Source of the DNA: Sporolactobacillus vineae DSM 21990 = SL153
GTDB lineage: Bacteria; Bacillota; Bacilli; Bacillales; Sporolactobacillaceae
Length of the DNA: 51,706 nucleotides
Assembly: GCF_000377985.1 (NCBI RefSeq)
Contig: NZ_KB899053.1
Location: forward strand, 1-51,706
Direction: 5' to 3'
Each line of letters begins with the position of its first letter. Within the stretch, counting starts at the first letter, position 1. The notes beneath the pieces are model-generated. The model was not told the DNA's origin, searched no databases, and saw nothing but the letters and a program-made list of their open reading frames with translations. The translations under genes and the position numbers were made by a program. Below, in pieces: positions 34,958 through 46,282 of this stretch.

Positions 34958-37444
34958 ATGATTCAGAAGTCAGCAGATTCCGGCGCACACACAGCCGGTT
35001 CATTTCCCGGACGGCAAAATGGAGGATGGTGGATCGGGCGGCGCAATGCACTTCAGATAAGAATGAAAAGGCTGGCGATCCGGCTGGATCTGCTCTACCT
35101 GATTGCCGGTTTTCTGTTGGGACGGGCCGTTCTGCTGTCGGCACTGACACCATTTATTCTTCCCTTTTTCGCAACCGTCTTCTGGCTGAACCGGAAAAGG
35201 AAGTGGTCGGTGGCTGCGGTTGTTGCCGGCGCCATGACGGTGTCGTTGGGACAGGCCTTTTATGCTCTGATGGCACTTCTGCTTTTTTATATCAGCTGGA
35301 AAGCGGTGCAGAAATATGCCGGCGGGCGATCGGATAAAGGGCTGCCGGCACTGGTATTTGCAGTCGGCTTATCTGCCAGGCTCATCTGCCAGACGGCATT
35401 TACACTGAATCTGCTTTGGTCGGATGTTTTGATGGCGGCTGCAGAGGCGTCGATGGCGTTCCTGGTCATGCTTATCTTTATGCAGAGCGTGCCTCTGCTC
35501 TCGACAAAAGTCAGTCGCAAATTGTTCAAGAATGAAGAGATGATCTGTTTCATTATCCTTCTTTCCGCGCTTCTGGCCGGGACCATCGGCTGGACAACGC
35601 TGGGTATTTCCATCGATCATGTTCTGGCACGCTACACCGTTCTGCTGTTTGCCTCGGCAGGCGGCGCGGCGATCGGTTCAACCGTCGGGGTGGTGATCGG
35701 ACTGATTGTCGGTATGTCGAGCGTGGCCAGTCTGTATCAGATGAGTTTGCTGGCGTTTTCCGGTGTGCTCGGCGGCCTGATGAAAGAAGCGGGAAAAATC
35801 GGCGCATCAGCCGGCCTGATGATTGCAACACTGCTGATTGCCATTTATGGAGGCGGTTACACAGCGCTCCAGAAAGAGAGCATGGACTCGATGGCCGCGA
35901 TACTCCTGTTCCTGGCGACACCGAAAGGACTGATCCGTCAGCTGGCTTTTTTCATACCGGGAACAAGAGAGAACCAGGAAGAACAGCAGCAGTACATTCG
36001 CAGACTCCGCGATGCCACGGTGGGCCGTGTCGAACAGTTTGCCGGCCTGTTCCAGACGCTGGCCAAGAGTTTTTCGCCCGGATCCCCATCGTCTTCGGGG
36101 GCAGATCAGCGCTTTTTTGAAAAAGTCTACGATAAATCCTGCCGTAACTGCTATAAGCAGGATTTCTGCTGGGTCAGACATACAGTTGAGACGCAGCGGC
36201 TGATCACTCGAATCCGGACTGAATCGGAAGGGGGCAATAAAAAATGGAGCAGTGATCTGCGACATGACTGGCAGGAGCATTGCGTTCGCTCCGAGCGGAC
36301 CGGAGAGGTCATCATGAAGGAGCAGGGGATTGAAGAAATCCGTGCAAAAATGAAGAAACAATTCAGGGAAAACCGGAAACTGGTCGCCGATCAGCTTCAC
36401 GGCGTTTCCCAGGTCATGCGTGATTTTGCCGGAGAAATTAAGCGGGAGCGCGGTCTCCATGACTGGCAGGAAGAGATTATTCTAAAGCAGCTGAGCGGTG
36501 CCGGGCTTCCTGTCGAGAGTGTGGAAATCTATGGACTCGATTCCGGGGCGGTGGATATCGAGATGCTGCTCCGGCGCGATGATTACCAGACTTGTGAAAA
36601 GGTGATTGCGCCGATGCTGTCGGGAATTCTCGGAGAAACTATTATTGTCGATAAAAGAGAGGCTGAGCGTTCCGGCAACGGCCGCTGCCGTGCCGTCTTT
36701 GTGTCGGCCAAGGCCTTTGACGTTGAAACCGGCGCGGCAACGGCGGCAAGAGGCGGAGATTTTGTTTCCGGTGACAACTTTTCACTCTTTCATGTCGGAT
36801 CGGGAAAATTTGCAGTGGCGATCAGCGACGGGATGGGGAACGGCCCGCGTGCATCGGCTGAGAGCAAGGATACACTGCAGCTGCTGACCAAGGTATTGAA
36901 ATCCGGTATTCATGAAACAATGGCAATAAAGTCGATCAATTCGATTCTGTCGCTGCGCTCGACAGAAGAAATTTTTGCCACCCTTGACCTTGCGTTGATT
37001 GATCTCCAGAATGCAAAGTCGAAGTTTTTAAAAATCGGTTCGAACCCGAGCTTTATCCGGCGGGGCCGCCAGGTCTTTATGCTTGATGCAGGGAATCCGC
37101 CGATCGGCATGCTGGACGAGCTGGACCTGGATGTCCGGACCGAGCAGCTTAAATCCGAGGATTTCTTGATCATGATGAGCGACGGGATGTTTGACGCTGC
37201 GAGAAATATTGAGAATAAAGAGCTCTGGATCAAGCGGAAAATAAAAGAACTGGAGACGCAGAATCCGCAGGAGATGGCTGATCTCCTGCTGGAGGAGGTA
37301 ATCCGGGTGGCCGGCGGCACGATCAATGACGATCTGACGGTGATTGTTGCCAGAATCCATCATCATCTGCCGAAGTGGTCCTCGATCCCTGCTCAGACAG
37401 AACTCAGAAAGGCCATGCTGCGTAAAGTGCAGGGAAACAGATAG
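34958..37444 (+). CDS. spoIIE: Stage II sporulation protein E (SpoIIE phosphatase)
   Basis: 828 aa, against 827 in B. subtilis. An N-terminal part with about ten membrane helices (about 45-330), a central FtsZ-interacting region with a Cys-rich patch (CRNCYKQDFC), and a C-terminal PP2C phosphatase (about 600-828). Metal-binding aspartates are D624 in ISDGMGNG, D742 in MMSDGMFD and D791/D792 in NDDLTV. It dephosphorylates SpoIIAA to free SigF in the forespore and moves with FtsZ to the polar septum. ATG 34958 is eight bases after AAGGTGG; ATG 34952 is too near. Confidence 0.96.
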   Translation: MIQKSADSGAHTAGSFPGRQNGGWWIGRRNALQIRMKRLAIRLDLLYLIAGFLLGRAVLLSALTPFILPFFATVFWLNRKRKWSVAAVVAGAMTVSLGQAFYALMALLLFYISWKAVQKYAGGRSDKGLPALVFAVGLSARLICQTAFTLNLLWSDVLMAAAEASMAFLVMLIFMQSVPLLSTKVSRKLFKNEEMICFIILLSALLAGTIGWTTLGISIDHVLARYTVLLFASAGGAAIGSTVGVVIGLIVGMSSVASLYQMSLLAFSGVLGGLMKEAGKIGASAGLMIATLLIAIYGGGYTALQKESMDSMAAILLFLATPKGLIRQLAFFIPGTRENQEEQQQYIRRLRDATVGRVEQFAGLFQTLAKSFSPGSPSSSGADQRFFEKVYDKSCRNCYKQDFCWVRHTVETQRLITRIRTESEGGNKKWSSDLRHDWQEHCVRSERTGEVIMKEQGIEEIRAKMKKQFRENRKLVADQLHGVSQVMRDFAGEIKRERGLHDWQEEIILKQLSGAGLPVESVEIYGLDSGAVDIEMLLRRDDYQTCEKVIAPMLSGILGETIIVDKREAERSGNGRCRAVFVSAKAFDVETGAATAARGGDFVSGDNFSLFHVGSGKFAVAISDGMGNGPRASAESKDTLQLLTKVLKSGIHETMAIKSINSILSLRSTEEIFATLDLALIDLQNAKSKFLKIGSNPSFIRRGRQVFMLDAGNPPIGMLDELDLDVRTEQLKSEDFLIMMSDGMFDAARNIENKELWIKRKIKELETQNPQEMADLLLEEVIRVAGGTINDDLTVIVARIHHHLPKWSSIPAQTELRKAMLRKVQGNR

Positions 37445-37531
37445 GATCCGGTCATATCCTTGCCTTGTCGCGTATAAATTCATCCTTTTCTGGCGAAGCT
37501 GAGTCCAGACTCAGAAAGGGGTGTCGGTAAA

Positions 37532-38269
37532 GTGGCAAAAGGAAGGCTGAAGCAAATTCTATTAATCACGGACGGCTGTTCCAATCAGGGAGAGGATCCG
37601 GTCGCGATGGCAGCGCTGGCCAGAGAACAGGGGATTGCGGTCAATGTCATCGGCGTTCTTGATGATTTTGATCATGAAGACAGTCGCGGACTGCAGGAAG
37701 TTGAACGAATCGCCCGGGCCGGAGGAGGTATCAGCCAGATTGTCCGGACAAAGCAGCTGGTCCAGACAGTCCAGATGGTTACGAAACAGGCGATGACACA
37801 AACCATTAAGGGCGTGATTGATCAGGAACTTCAGGATATTCTCGGAAACTCGCAAGCTCTTGAAGACCTGCCGCCTGAAAAGCAGAGCAAAGTGATGGAG
37901 GTCATCGATGAATTGGGTGAAACGGTCGATCTGAATGTATGCCTGCTTGTGGATACAAGCGCGAGCATGACCAGCAAGCTGGCAACCGTCCGGCAATCCC
38001 TGACCGATCTGTCGCTGAGCCTTTCTGCCCGAATGGGTCATAATCAGTTTTGCCTGTATTTATTTCCCGGGAAAAGGAAAACAGTTCAGAAGGTAATCAG
38101 CTGGACCCCGAAACTGGACAATCTCACCCGGTCTTTTGACAAGATCAGCGCCCGGGGTGTGACCCCGACCGGGCCGGCACTTCGTGACGCAGTGAAAAGT
38201 TTTGATCAGCTGTCGCGACGGCAGCTTGCAGAACAGAGCGATGAGGCTTATGACGACGGACCAGGCTGA
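37532..38269 (+). CDS. yabS: VWA-domain protein YabS
   Basis: 245 aa, matching the B. subtilis length. The protein carries a von Willebrand A-like fold in which DTSAS (141-145) forms the metal-ion-dependent adhesion site. No enzyme activity is known. The GTG start follows GAAAGGGGTG. It overlaps the kinase gene yabT by about 29 bases and belongs with it; both are developmentally expressed in B. subtilis. Confidence 0.9.
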   Translation: MAKGRLKQILLITDGCSNQGEDPVAMAALAREQGIAVNVIGVLDDFDHEDSRGLQEVERIARAGGGISQIVRTKQLVQTVQMVTKQAMTQTIKGVIDQELQDILGNSQALEDLPPEKQSKVMEVIDELGETVDLNVCLLVDTSASMTSKLATVRQSLTDLSLSLSARMGHNQFCLYLFPGKRKTVQKVISWTPKLDNLTRSFDKISARGVTPTGPALRDAVKSFDQLSRRQLAEQSDEAYDDGPG

Positions 38270-39185
38270 TCTTCAGCTTTCTCCGGGCATGGTACTGACC
38301 GGCAAATGGCACGGTCATCGTTACCGGATTATCCGGAAAATAGGCAGCGGGGCGCAGGGTACGGTATATCTGGCGGCTAACGGAGAAAGGGCAGTTGCCC
38401 TTAAAATCGCAAAGGCTCGCGGCTCCCTGATTTCCGAGGCCAATGTGCTTAAAGAACTGAACCGTTCAGGGGACCGGACCCTGGCTCCGCACTGTTTTGA
38501 TCTTGACGACTGGATAACCGGAGCCGGAAAGAACATCAGCATCTGTGCCATGGAACTGCTCAAAGGAAAACCGCTGATCGACACACTGCCGGCGAAATCC
38601 TTTGATTGGTCGGTCGTTTATCTTATACAGTTATTAGGTCAGCTGCAGAAGCTGCACCATAGCGGCTATGTTTTCGGCGACCTCAAGCCGGAGAATCTGA
38701 TGCTGACCGAACAGGAGCAGCGGATTCGCTGTCTGGATTTTGGCGGGGCTACCCGGATGGGGCGGTCGATCCGAGAATATACGGAATTTTATGACCGGGG
38801 TTATTGGGGCCTTGGCACCCGTAAAGCGGAACCGTCTTACGATTTGTTTGCATGTGCGATGATTTTGATCTATGCGACCACGGGGAAACGATTTGAGAAG
38901 TCGGCCCGTCCAGGGGAACAATTGCTGCAGCAGATCCGTGCGCGTGCGGAACTCAGACCGTATCAGCAGATCCTGTCCCGGGCACTGACCGGGAAATATC
39001 AGGATGCCATGCAGATGCGGCGCGAGCTGCTGGATCAGGTGACGGCGAAGAAAGGCGATGCGGGGATGCGCCGGACCGAGCGGACGGGCACCGACCGCGT
39101 CCGGAATGAATGGCTTCGTGCACTCACAGCCGCCTCATTAATTCTGGCGGCTTATATTATTCTTGTTATTTTCATCATGATGTAA
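38241..39185 (+). CDS. yabT: Membrane-anchored Hanks-type Ser/Thr kinase YabT
   Basis: 314-aa kinase with a C-terminal single membrane helix (about 293-312) and no extracellular sensor domain. The G-loop IGSGAQGTVYL starts at residue 34, K55 is the ATP lysine, D147 is the catalytic Asp in FGDLKPEN (the usual HRD reads FGD), and D166-F-G is the metal site. In B. subtilis YabT is DNA-activated, acts on RecA and other targets during spore development. ATG 38241 is used; ATG 38250 is equally possible, and neither has a strong ribosome site, which suggests coupling to yabS. Confidence 0.9.
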   Translation: MRLMTTDQADLQLSPGMVLTGKWHGHRYRIIRKIGSGAQGTVYLAANGERAVALKIAKARGSLISEANVLKELNRSGDRTLAPHCFDLDDWITGAGKNISICAMELLKGKPLIDTLPAKSFDWSVVYLIQLLGQLQKLHHSGYVFGDLKPENLMLTEQEQRIRCLDFGGATRMGRSIREYTEFYDRGYWGLGTRKAEPSYDLFACAMILIYATTGKRFEKSARPGEQLLQQIRARAELRPYQQILSRALTGKYQDAMQMRRELLDQVTAKKGDAGMRRTERTGTDRVRNEWLRALTAASLILAAYIILVIFIMM

Positions 39186-39224
39186 GAGACACTTCCCCGG
39201 TCCACCTGATGATCGTATCTTTTA

Positions 39225-39250
39225 AACCGGCTGCCGGTTGTTGCTTTTCC
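39225..39250 (+). terminator. Possible terminator after yabT
   Basis: AACCGG-CTG-CCGGTT (39225-39239) is a perfect hairpin followed by GTTGCTTTTCC; the T run is interrupted. Confidence 0.4.
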
Positions 39251-39310
39251 TGTTGAAACAGAGAGAATAGTCTATAGAACAAGATCAGATATACAGGAAG
39301 CAGGAGAATC

Positions 39311-40744
39311 ATGACTTTTGAAGAACAGGTAACGCAATTTATCGAACGGCACCGGCTGATTCACCGCGGGATGCGGATCGTTGCCGGCGTCAGCGGCGGT
39401 GCAGATTCCATGGCTTTGCTCTGCTTTTTGCACTCGAGAAGGACAGAATGGGATCTGCAACTGGCGGTATGTTCGGTCGACCACAGGCTCCGCGGAGCCG
39501 CAAGTACTCAGGATGTCCGGTTTGTTTCCGACTATTGCCGGAAGCGCGGCATCCCGTTCTATCCGAGATCGGCGGACGTTGCCGGTTACTGCCGCAACCA
39601 CCATGTCGGTATTGAGGCGGGAGCAAGGCTGCTGCGCTATCAGGCGTTTGCTGAAGTGATGCAGCTTTTCCGGGCCGATGCACTGGCGCTCGCCCATCAT
39701 GGGGACGACCAGATCGAGACGATGCTGATGCGTGAGACGCGGGGCAGCGCCGGACCGGCTAGAGCGGGTATCCCGGTCAGCAGGACTTTCGCGGGCGGGC
39801 GGCTGATCCGGCCGTTTCTTTGCCAGACAAAAAAAGATCTGACGGACTATTGCGAACGCAACGGGATTCAGCCGCGAACCGATGCAACCAACTGTTCGGA
39901 CAGCCATACACGCAACCGGTTCAGAAATAGTGTCCTTCCCTTTCTTAAAAAAGAAAACCCCCTTGTCCACCTGAAGTTCCAGTATGAAAGCGAACGGATC
40001 ACCGAGGACGAACGCTTTCTCGGCGAACTTGCCGAAAAGGCGCTGAAAACGGTAATTCTGCAAAAAGAACCGGAACTGGTAAAAATATCAACTTCGGCCT
40101 TGTTATCGGTTTCATTGCCTTTACAAAGAAGAATGATTCATCTAATATTAAATTATCTTTACACAAGCAGGCAAATGCCTCCGCTGCATCAAACGATACA
40201 TATCGAAAATTTTATGAAGCTGATTCGCTCTGACCGGGCATCCGGTGAACTCTGCTTTCCGGGCGGCCTGTCTGCAAGAAAATCTTACACATTTTGTGTC
40301 ATGGGCTTTCTCAGGCAAAAGGACGACTCTGAATATGACCGGCTGATCCGTCTGCCCGGGACAACAGCGTTCCCGAGGGGCTTCATTAAAGCCGGTCCTG
40401 TTCCGGCTGACTTCTCCAGGACTGCAGCCGGTCCGGACTGCCTGGTTATTGATCCGGATAATATGGTTCTTCCGCTTCGGATCAGGAACTGGCGGAGCGG
40501 TGACCGGATCCGGCCGAACGGACTGGTTCATGCGCAAAAGGTCGGGCGCATTTTCATCAATGAGAAAGTGGCCCGTGATCAGCGTACCGGCTGGCCTGTG
40601 GTTGCCGACGGTGACGGCCGGATTATCTGGCTGCCGCTGCTTCGGCGGGCAATCAATTTTCCACCGGAAACGGCCATACTTAAGAAAACATGCTTGATGC
40701 TGGTGATTCAGCCGTCAGAGGATTTTGGGAGGATTCAGGAATGA
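39311..40744 (+). CDS. tilS: tRNA(Ile)-lysidine synthetase TilS
   Basis: 477-aa ATP pyrophosphatase that converts C34 of tRNA-Ile(CAU) to lysidine, so the tRNA reads AUA. The PP-loop SGGADS (28-33) is intact; the substrate-binding and C-terminal domains follow ([20 protein letters not shown]). CAGGAG precedes ATG 39311. The stop overlaps the hprT start (ATGA), and the same tilS-hprT-ftsH order holds in B. subtilis. Confidence 0.96.
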   Translation: MTFEEQVTQFIERHRLIHRGMRIVAGVSGGADSMALLCFLHSRRTEWDLQLAVCSVDHRLRGAASTQDVRFVSDYCRKRGIPFYPRSADVAGYCRNHHVGIEAGARLLRYQAFAEVMQLFRADALALAHHGDDQIETMLMRETRGSAGPARAGIPVSRTFAGGRLIRPFLCQTKKDLTDYCERNGIQPRTDATNCSDSHTRNRFRNSVLPFLKKENPLVHLKFQYESERITEDERFLGELAEKALKTVILQKEPELVKISTSALLSVSLPLQRRMIHLILNYLYTSRQMPPLHQTIHIENFMKLIRSDRASGELCFPGGLSARKSYTFCVMGFLRQKDDSEYDRLIRLPGTTAFPRGFIKAGPVPADFSRTAAGPDCLVIDPDNMVLPLRIRNWRSGDRIRPNGLVHAQKVGRIFINEKVARDQRTGWPVVADGDGRIIWLPLLRRAINFPPETAILKKTCLMLVIQPSEDFGRIQE

Positions 40745-41280
40745 AGGAAGACATCAGGAAAATATTAATAACAGAAGAACAGATTCAGGAAAAAGTGCGC
40801 GAATTCGGAGCCATACTTACCGAAGAATATAATGGGCGTTTTCCTCTGGTCGTCGGTGTGCTGAAGGGTGCCCTGCCCTTTATGGCCGACCTGATTAAAC
40901 AGATTCGTATTCCGATCGAGATCGATTTCATGGATGTATCCAGTTACGGGAATTCCACCGTTTCATCAGGTGAAGTAAAAATTCTTAAGGATCTGGATAC
41001 ATCGGCGGAAGGAAGGGAAATCCTGATTGTCGAAGATATTATAGACAGCGGACTGACCTTAAGCTATCTCGTCGACTTGTTCAAAACGAGAAAGGCAAAG
41101 TCGATTAAAATCGTGACACTGCTGAATAAGAGTGCACGCAGACAAAAATCCGTGGTCCCCGATATGACTGGATTTAACGTACCCGATGCCTTTTTGGTCG
41201 GATATGGGCTGGATTATGCAGAGAGGTACCGGAATCTTCCGTTTATCGGCATCCTGAAGCCGGAAATATATCAGGGTTAA
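40741..41280 (+). CDS. hprT: Hypoxanthine-guanine phosphoribosyltransferase
   Basis: 179-aa purine salvage enzyme using PRPP. The PRPP motif is [11 protein letters not shown] (near 99-109), and [16 protein letters not shown] and DFMDVSSYG form the rest of the active site. GGGAGG is eight bases before ATG 40741; an in-frame earlier start would lie inside tilS. B. subtilis HprT forms a complex with TilS that activates ftsH transcription. Confidence 0.97.
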   Translation: MKEDIRKILITEEQIQEKVREFGAILTEEYNGRFPLVVGVLKGALPFMADLIKQIRIPIEIDFMDVSSYGNSTVSSGEVKILKDLDTSAEGREILIVEDIIDSGLTLSYLVDLFKTRKAKSIKIVTLLNKSARRQKSVVPDMTGFNVPDAFLVGYGLDYAERYRNLPFIGILKPEIYQG

Positions 41281-41340
41281 GCACTCGGAGACAGTCATCT
41301 GTGTCCGGGGGTGAGCAGCAGATCCGGCCGGTGGCTTTTC

Positions 41341-41370
41341 TTGGTGCGGATAAAGGGTATGTGGTACTAT
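41341..41370 (+). promoter_or_regulatory. Promoter of ftsH
   Basis: TTGGTG (41341-41346), an 18-base spacer and TACTAT (41365-41370) with a TGn extension (41362-41364). The -35 is poor, which suits an activator. Confidence 0.45.
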
Positions 41371-41406
41371 AAACTATGGCTTGTTTAGAGTGGGAGGAGG
41401 TAAGGC

Positions 41407-43437
41407 ATGAACCGACTATTTAAGAATATCGTCATATATTTATTTATCTTTGTCGTCATTATCGGAATTGTCAGCTGGCTGACTGAAAATAATAAAAGTG
41501 TCAAGCCGATGACGTTTTCTGCTTTTGAGCAGAATCTGAATGCCGGCAAGGTTGCTGAAGCAGCGCTTCAGCCGGAAGGCAGCGTTTATGCCGTTACCGG
41601 CAGGCTTAAAAGCTATGACTCCAACACGACGTTTAAGGCATATATTCCGGCCAGCGAGAAAGCTGTCGGGCAAATTACCAATATGGCCAACCGAATGAAT
41701 GTGGATGTCAAACCGGCACAGACCAGCAGCGGATGGATGACTTTTCTGACCTCACTGATTCCGTTTGCAATTATCTTTTTTCTGATCTTCTTCCTGCTGA
41801 ACCAGGCGCAGGGCGGCGGCGGCCGGGTGATGAATTTCGGGAAGAGCAAGGCTAAACTATACTCTGATGATAAGAAAAAGGTTACTTTCAAAGATGTTGC
41901 CGGAGCCGACGAAGAGAAGCAGGAACTGGTGGAAATCGTCGACTTTCTGAAGGATCCCCGCAAGTTTGTTGCGCTGGGTGCCAGAATCCCGAAAGGTGTT
42001 TTGCTTGAAGGTCCTCCGGGTACCGGTAAAACATTATTGGCCCGTGCCGTTGCCGGTGAGGCAGGAGTGCCTTTCTTCTCGATCAGCGGCTCCGACTTTG
42101 TCGAAATGTTTGTCGGTGTCGGTGCATCGCGTGTCCGTGATCTTTTTGACCAGGCGAAGAAAAATTCACCATGTATTATCTTTATTGATGAAATCGATGC
42201 TGTCGGCCGTCAGCGTGGTGCGGGTTTGGGCGGCGGCCACGATGAGCGTGAGCAGACGCTGAACCAGCTGCTCGTTGAGATGGACGGCTTTGGTGCCAAT
42301 GAGGGTATTATTATCATCGCCGCGACCAACCGTCCGGATATTCTTGATCCGGCGCTGCTGCGTCCCGGCCGCTTTGACCGTCAGATACCTGTCGGCCGCC
42401 CGGATCTTCTCGGACGTGAAGCTGTGCTTAAGGTTCATGCCAAAAACAAGCCTCTGGCTCCCGATATCGATCTGAAAACCGTTGCCAAACTGACACCCGG
42501 TTTTTCCGGAGCAGATCTGGAGAACCTGCTTAATGAAGCGGCGCTGGTTGCAGCGCGGGCAAACAAAAAGGTCATTCAGATGGAAGATATCGATGAGGCT
42601 GTTGAGCGGGTTGTTGCCGGTGTGGCCAAGAAGTCGCGTGTGATCTCAAAGAAAGAGCAAAATATCGTCGCCTACCATGAATCCGGCCATACCATCATCG
42701 GCCTGGCAATCAACGGAGCCGATGAGGTACACAAGGTAACGATTATTCCCCGAGGCCAGGCCGGCGGGTATACGGTTGCCCTGCCGAAAGAGGACAGAGG
42801 TATGCTAACCAAGCCTGAGCTTCTGGATAAAATATGCGGACTCCTGGGCGGCCGTGTTGCTGAAGAAGTGACTTTCGGTGAAATTTCAACGGGTGCAAGC
42901 AATGACCTGCAGCGTGTATCCAACCTGGCACGCCGGATGGTCACAGAATTCGGCATGAGTGAAAAGCTCGGACCGCTGCAATTCGGAAATAATAATGGCG
43001 GCCAGATATTCCTGGGCCGTGACCTGCAAAACGATCAGAATTACAGTGATACGATTGCCTTTGAGATTGACTCTGAAGTTCAGCGAATTGTGAAGGAGCA
43101 GTATGCCCGCTGCAAGAAGCTGCTTGTCACGTATCGCGATAAGCTGGAACTGATGTCTCAGACGCTGCTCGAACATGAATCCCTTGATGAAGGGCAGATT
43201 CAGTCGCTCTGGGAAACAGGCAAATATATAGAACCAAGCAAGCATCGTTATGCGTCTCAGCCGGATAAGAAGGATTCCGGTAACGATGAGGAATCGGCTG
43301 CAGAAGCAAAGCCGGTATCTGAAAAAACGGATGAGGTAAAGGGCACGGATATTAAGGTCACCCTTCATCCCAAAGATGAGGAACAAAAAGGTGAGACTGA
43401 TACCAAAACAGATCATCCGGGTGAGCAGAAACCCTGA
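41407..43437 (+). CDS. ftsH: ATP-dependent membrane zinc protease FtsH
   Basis: 676 aa. Two N-terminal membrane helices (about 8-24 and 114-134) flank a small outer domain. The AAA+ ATPase has GPPGTGKT (202-209), [14 protein letters not shown] and the second region of homology; the protease has the zinc motif H424-ESG-H428. It degrades membrane and regulatory proteins as a hexamer and is needed for sporulation. A charged, low-complexity tail of about 70 residues follows the conserved part. The ribosome site is GGGAGGAGG. Confidence 0.97.
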   Translation: MNRLFKNIVIYLFIFVVIIGIVSWLTENNKSVKPMTFSAFEQNLNAGKVAEAALQPEGSVYAVTGRLKSYDSNTTFKAYIPASEKAVGQITNMANRMNVDVKPAQTSSGWMTFLTSLIPFAIIFFLIFFLLNQAQGGGGRVMNFGKSKAKLYSDDKKKVTFKDVAGADEEKQELVEIVDFLKDPRKFVALGARIPKGVLLEGPPGTGKTLLARAVAGEAGVPFFSISGSDFVEMFVGVGASRVRDLFDQAKKNSPCIIFIDEIDAVGRQRGAGLGGGHDEREQTLNQLLVEMDGFGANEGIIIIAATNRPDILDPALLRPGRFDRQIPVGRPDLLGREAVLKVHAKNKPLAPDIDLKTVAKLTPGFSGADLENLLNEAALVAARANKKVIQMEDIDEAVERVVAGVAKKSRVISKKEQNIVAYHESGHTIIGLAINGADEVHKVTIIPRGQAGGYTVALPKEDRGMLTKPELLDKICGLLGGRVAEEVTFGEISTGASNDLQRVSNLARRMVTEFGMSEKLGPLQFGNNNGGQIFLGRDLQNDQNYSDTIAFEIDSEVQRIVKEQYARCKKLLVTYRDKLELMSQTLLEHESLDEGQIQSLWETGKYIEPSKHRYASQPDKKDSGNDEESAAEAKPVSEKTDEVKGTDIKVTLHPKDEEQKGETDTKTDHPGEQKP

Positions 43438-43474
43438 TGATGTCTGCTGTTAGTGACGAGTAAGAAGTATAAAA

Positions 43475-43508
43475 AGAGACATTTCCGTATGGAGGTGCCT
43501 CTTTTTTT
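43475..43508 (+). terminator. Terminator after ftsH
   Basis: A 12-bp stem with one A-C mismatch and two G-U pairs (43475-43486 with 43491-43502), loop GTAT, then T7. Confidence 0.8.
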
Positions 43509-43525
43509 GAATGGTGGCGGGAAGA

Positions 43526-44296
43526 ATGATCTTCGTATGTGATGTCGGCAACACGAATATTGTCATGGGCGCCTTTGATGGAGACAGGCTCATCCGGCAC
43601 TGGCGAATCTCTACAGACCGGGAAAAGACGGAAGACGAATTTGCCATGATTGTCGATAACCTGCTGGCGTACAGCAAATTAACGTTTGATGACTTTGATG
43701 GTGTGGCCATTTCCACAGTTGTTCCGTCCGTACTCTTTTCGCTGGAAAAAATGAGCCGCAAATATTTTCATGTCCGGCCGCTGATCGTCGGACCGGATAC
43801 GGATATCGGCATGAATCTGAAATATGACCGCCCCAGGGAGGTCGGTGCTGATCTGATTGTTAATGCCGTTGCCGCTGTTCATGACTATCCGGCACCGATC
43901 ATTATCATTGATTTTGGAACGGCAACTACCTATTCCTACATCGATGAACATCAGAATTATATCGGTGGAGCGATTGCGCCGGGAGTGCTTGTTTCAGCAG
44001 AGGCACTTTATGAAAAAGCATCAAAGCTGCCGAGAATTGAGATTACAACCCCTCCTGACATTGTCGGCCGTAATACGGTTCATGCCATGCAGTCCGGTAT
44101 TGTCTTCGGTTATGTCGGTCAGGTAGAGGGCATTGTCGCACGGATGAAAAAGCAAGCACCAGTCAATCCGGTAGTTGTCGCTACCGGCGGGCTATGCAAG
44201 CTGATATCAAGGGAAACAAATGTGATTGATCATGTGGATAAACTGCTGACATTAAAAGGACTTTATTTAATCTATAGACGAAATCAAAATAAATGA
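43526..44296 (+). CDS. coaX: Type III pantothenate kinase CoaX
   Basis: 256-aa enzyme for the first step of coenzyme A synthesis. The ASKHA-fold phosphate loop is DVGNTN (6-11), and [13 protein letters not shown] with IDFGTATTY carries the catalytic Asp and substrate region. ATG 43526 is where homology begins and has GGCGGGAAG upstream; ATG 43511 would add five residues and lacks a site. It sits between ftsH and hslO as in B. subtilis. Confidence 0.95.
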   Translation: MIFVCDVGNTNIVMGAFDGDRLIRHWRISTDREKTEDEFAMIVDNLLAYSKLTFDDFDGVAISTVVPSVLFSLEKMSRKYFHVRPLIVGPDTDIGMNLKYDRPREVGADLIVNAVAAVHDYPAPIIIIDFGTATTYSYIDEHQNYIGGAIAPGVLVSAEALYEKASKLPRIEITTPPDIVGRNTVHAMQSGIVFGYVGQVEGIVARMKKQAPVNPVVVATGGLCKLISRETNVIDHVDKLLTLKGLYLIYRRNQNK

Positions 44297-44322
44297 AATG
44301 TAATCTGGAAAGGAGATTGCGA

Positions 44323-45210
44323 ATGGGTGACTATTTGATCAAGGCTCTGGCCTGTAATGAAAGGTTAAGGGTGACAACCTGCGTGACAACGGAGACCGTC
44401 GGTGAAGCCCAGAGACGGCATGACACCTGGCCGACGGCTACCGCAGCACTGGGCCGGACGATGACGGCAACGCTGATGATGGGAGCGCAGATGAAGGGTG
44501 ATGAGAAGATCACCGTGACGGTGCAAGGCGGCGGTCCGATCGGCGCAATCGTCGCCGATGCAGATACGGGAGGAAACGTCCGCGGTTATGTGACGCATCC
44601 TCAGGTACATTTTGATCTCAATGCACTTGGTAAACTGGATGTTGCCCGTGCCGTGGGGAACGATGGCTTTCTCAGTGTTGTCCGTGATCTTGGCCTGAAA
44701 GATCATTTTACCGGTCGGGTTCCGCTTGTATCCGGGGAGATCGGCGATGATTTCACCTACTATTTTGCCCGTTCGGAACAGATTCCGTCGGCTGTCGGTG
44801 TCGGTGTGCTTGTGAACCCCGACCATTCTGTCCGGGCAGCAGGCGGTTTTATCATTCAGGTCTTGCCCGGTGCCGATGATGTCCTGATCAGCCAGGTTGA
44901 AAAAAGATTAAAAGAAATCCCCCCGATTTCAAAGCTGATTGATCACGGAAGAAGTGCGGAGGATCTGTTGATTGCCTTGTTCTCGGATCAGGATAGTAAG
45001 GTGCTGCAGAAAATTCCGGTTCAGTTCCATTGCACCTGCTCCAGGGAAAAGTTCGGCAAATCCATTGCCGGACTCAATGCTGCCGAGCTTCAGTCGATGA
45101 TTGACGAGGATCATGGTGCAGAAGCGGTGTGCCGTTTTTGCAGGACAAGCTACCATTATTCTGAAGAGGACCTTCGGGCAATGATGAAACATCGTCCGGA
45201 CCGGCCATAA
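44323..45210 (+). CDS. hslO: Redox-regulated chaperone Hsp33
   Basis: 295 aa. Hsp33 is a holdase activated by oxidation and unfolding of a C-terminal zinc switch. The four cysteines are C237-T-C239 and C270-R-F-C273, as required. The N-terminal core is ordinary (LIKALACNERLRV). AAAGGAG is seven bases before ATG 44323; the earlier ATG at 44293 lies ahead of that site. The PrsA-like yacD gene of B. subtilis is missing after it. Confidence 0.95.
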   Translation: MGDYLIKALACNERLRVTTCVTTETVGEAQRRHDTWPTATAALGRTMTATLMMGAQMKGDEKITVTVQGGGPIGAIVADADTGGNVRGYVTHPQVHFDLNALGKLDVARAVGNDGFLSVVRDLGLKDHFTGRVPLVSGEIGDDFTYYFARSEQIPSAVGVGVLVNPDHSVRAAGGFIIQVLPGADDVLISQVEKRLKEIPPISKLIDHGRSAEDLLIALFSDQDSKVLQKIPVQFHCTCSREKFGKSIAGLNAAELQSMIDEDHGAEAVCRFCRTSYHYSEEDLRAMMKHRPDRP

Positions 45211-45244
45211 TGCGAGACCTACTTCTCATGACCGGCGGATTAAA

Positions 45245-45273
45245 TTGACGATAGGGGTACAGATTGATACTAT
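45245..45273 (+). promoter_or_regulatory. SigA promoter of cysK
   Basis: TTGACG (45245-45250), a 17-base spacer and TACTAT (45268-45273). Leader of about 45 bases. A CymR-type operator was looked for and no convincing one seen. Confidence 0.75.
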
Positions 45274-45326
45274 TATAAAGAAAGCATAGGTGTTTACTGA
45301 GAGAAACAGTTGGGAGGAGTGTTTGT

Positions 45327-46247
45327 ATGACTGTTGCAAATTCTGTTACCGAATTGATTGGAAATACGCCGATTGTCCGGCTGAATCATCTGACTGGGGA
45401 GAATGACGCAGAATTATTTGCAAAACTCGAATATTTTAATCCGGGGGGCAGTGTCAAAGACCGTATTGCTTTGTCGATGATTGAGGCAGCGGAACGTGAC
45501 GGGAAACTGAAGCCCAACGATACGATTATTGAACCGACAAGTGGGAATACCGGTATCGGACTCGCTCTTGTTGCTGCGGTGAAGGGTTATAAGGCCATTC
45601 TGGTCATGCCTGAAACGATGAGCATTGAACGCCGCAAGCTTTTTAAAGCCTACGGAGCTGAAGTCATCCTGACGCCCGGCGCTCAGGGCATCAAGGCATC
45701 CATAGCAAGAGCACAGGAACTGGCAAAGGAGAAGGACTATTTCCTTCCCCAGCAGTTCAAAAATCCGGCGAACCCCGAAGCCCATTACCGGACAACCGGT
45801 AAAGAAATTGCCGAAGCCTTTGATTCGCTGGATGCGTTTGTTGCAGGTGTCGGCACCGGTGGAACGCTGAGCGGTACCGGTAAAGCTTTAAAAGAACATT
45901 TCCGGAATATAAAGGTTGTTGCTGTCGAGCCCAAGGGCTCTCCGGTACTCAACGGCGGCAAGGGCGGCCCTCATAAGATCCAGGGCATCGGGACCGGCTT
46001 TATCCCCGAGACACTCGATACTGAGATATACGATGAAGTGGTCGACGTCACCAACGATCAGGCGTTTGAATATGCCCGGCTGGCCGGCCGTAAAGAAGGC
46101 GTTCTGGCTGGAATTTCCGGAGGAGCGGCGATTTTTGCCGGGATTCAGGTGGCTAAAGAACTCGGGAAGGGGAAAAAGGTCGTTATCATTCTTCCTGATA
46201 GTGGTGAACGCTATCTCAGCACGCCGTTATATCAGGACGCACACTGA
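45327..46247 (+). CDS. cysK: Cysteine synthase (O-acetylserine sulfhydrylase)
   Basis: 306-aa PLP enzyme that joins sulfide to O-acetylserine. The Schiff-base lysine is K44 in [19 protein letters not shown] and [13 protein letters not shown] bind substrate and the PLP phosphate. GGGAGGAG lies upstream of ATG 45327. B. subtilis has pabB, pabA and pabC after cysK; here a terminator follows and folP has its own promoter. Confidence 0.96.
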   Translation: MTVANSVTELIGNTPIVRLNHLTGENDAELFAKLEYFNPGGSVKDRIALSMIEAAERDGKLKPNDTIIEPTSGNTGIGLALVAAVKGYKAILVMPETMSIERRKLFKAYGAEVILTPGAQGIKASIARAQELAKEKDYFLPQQFKNPANPEAHYRTTGKEIAEAFDSLDAFVAGVGTGGTLSGTGKALKEHFRNIKVVAVEPKGSPVLNGGKGGPHKIQGIGTGFIPETLDTEIYDEVVDVTNDQAFEYARLAGRKEGVLAGISGGAAIFAGIQVAKELGKGKKVVIILPDSGERYLSTPLYQDAH

Positions 46248-46282
46248 ACAAATTTGTTAACAATTGCATGCCTGACCGAATT

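Noticed and set aside
41281-41320. Hairpin-like sequence after hprT
   Set aside because: The arms (around CGGA and TCCG) pair imperfectly and no T run follows, so it is not called a terminator.
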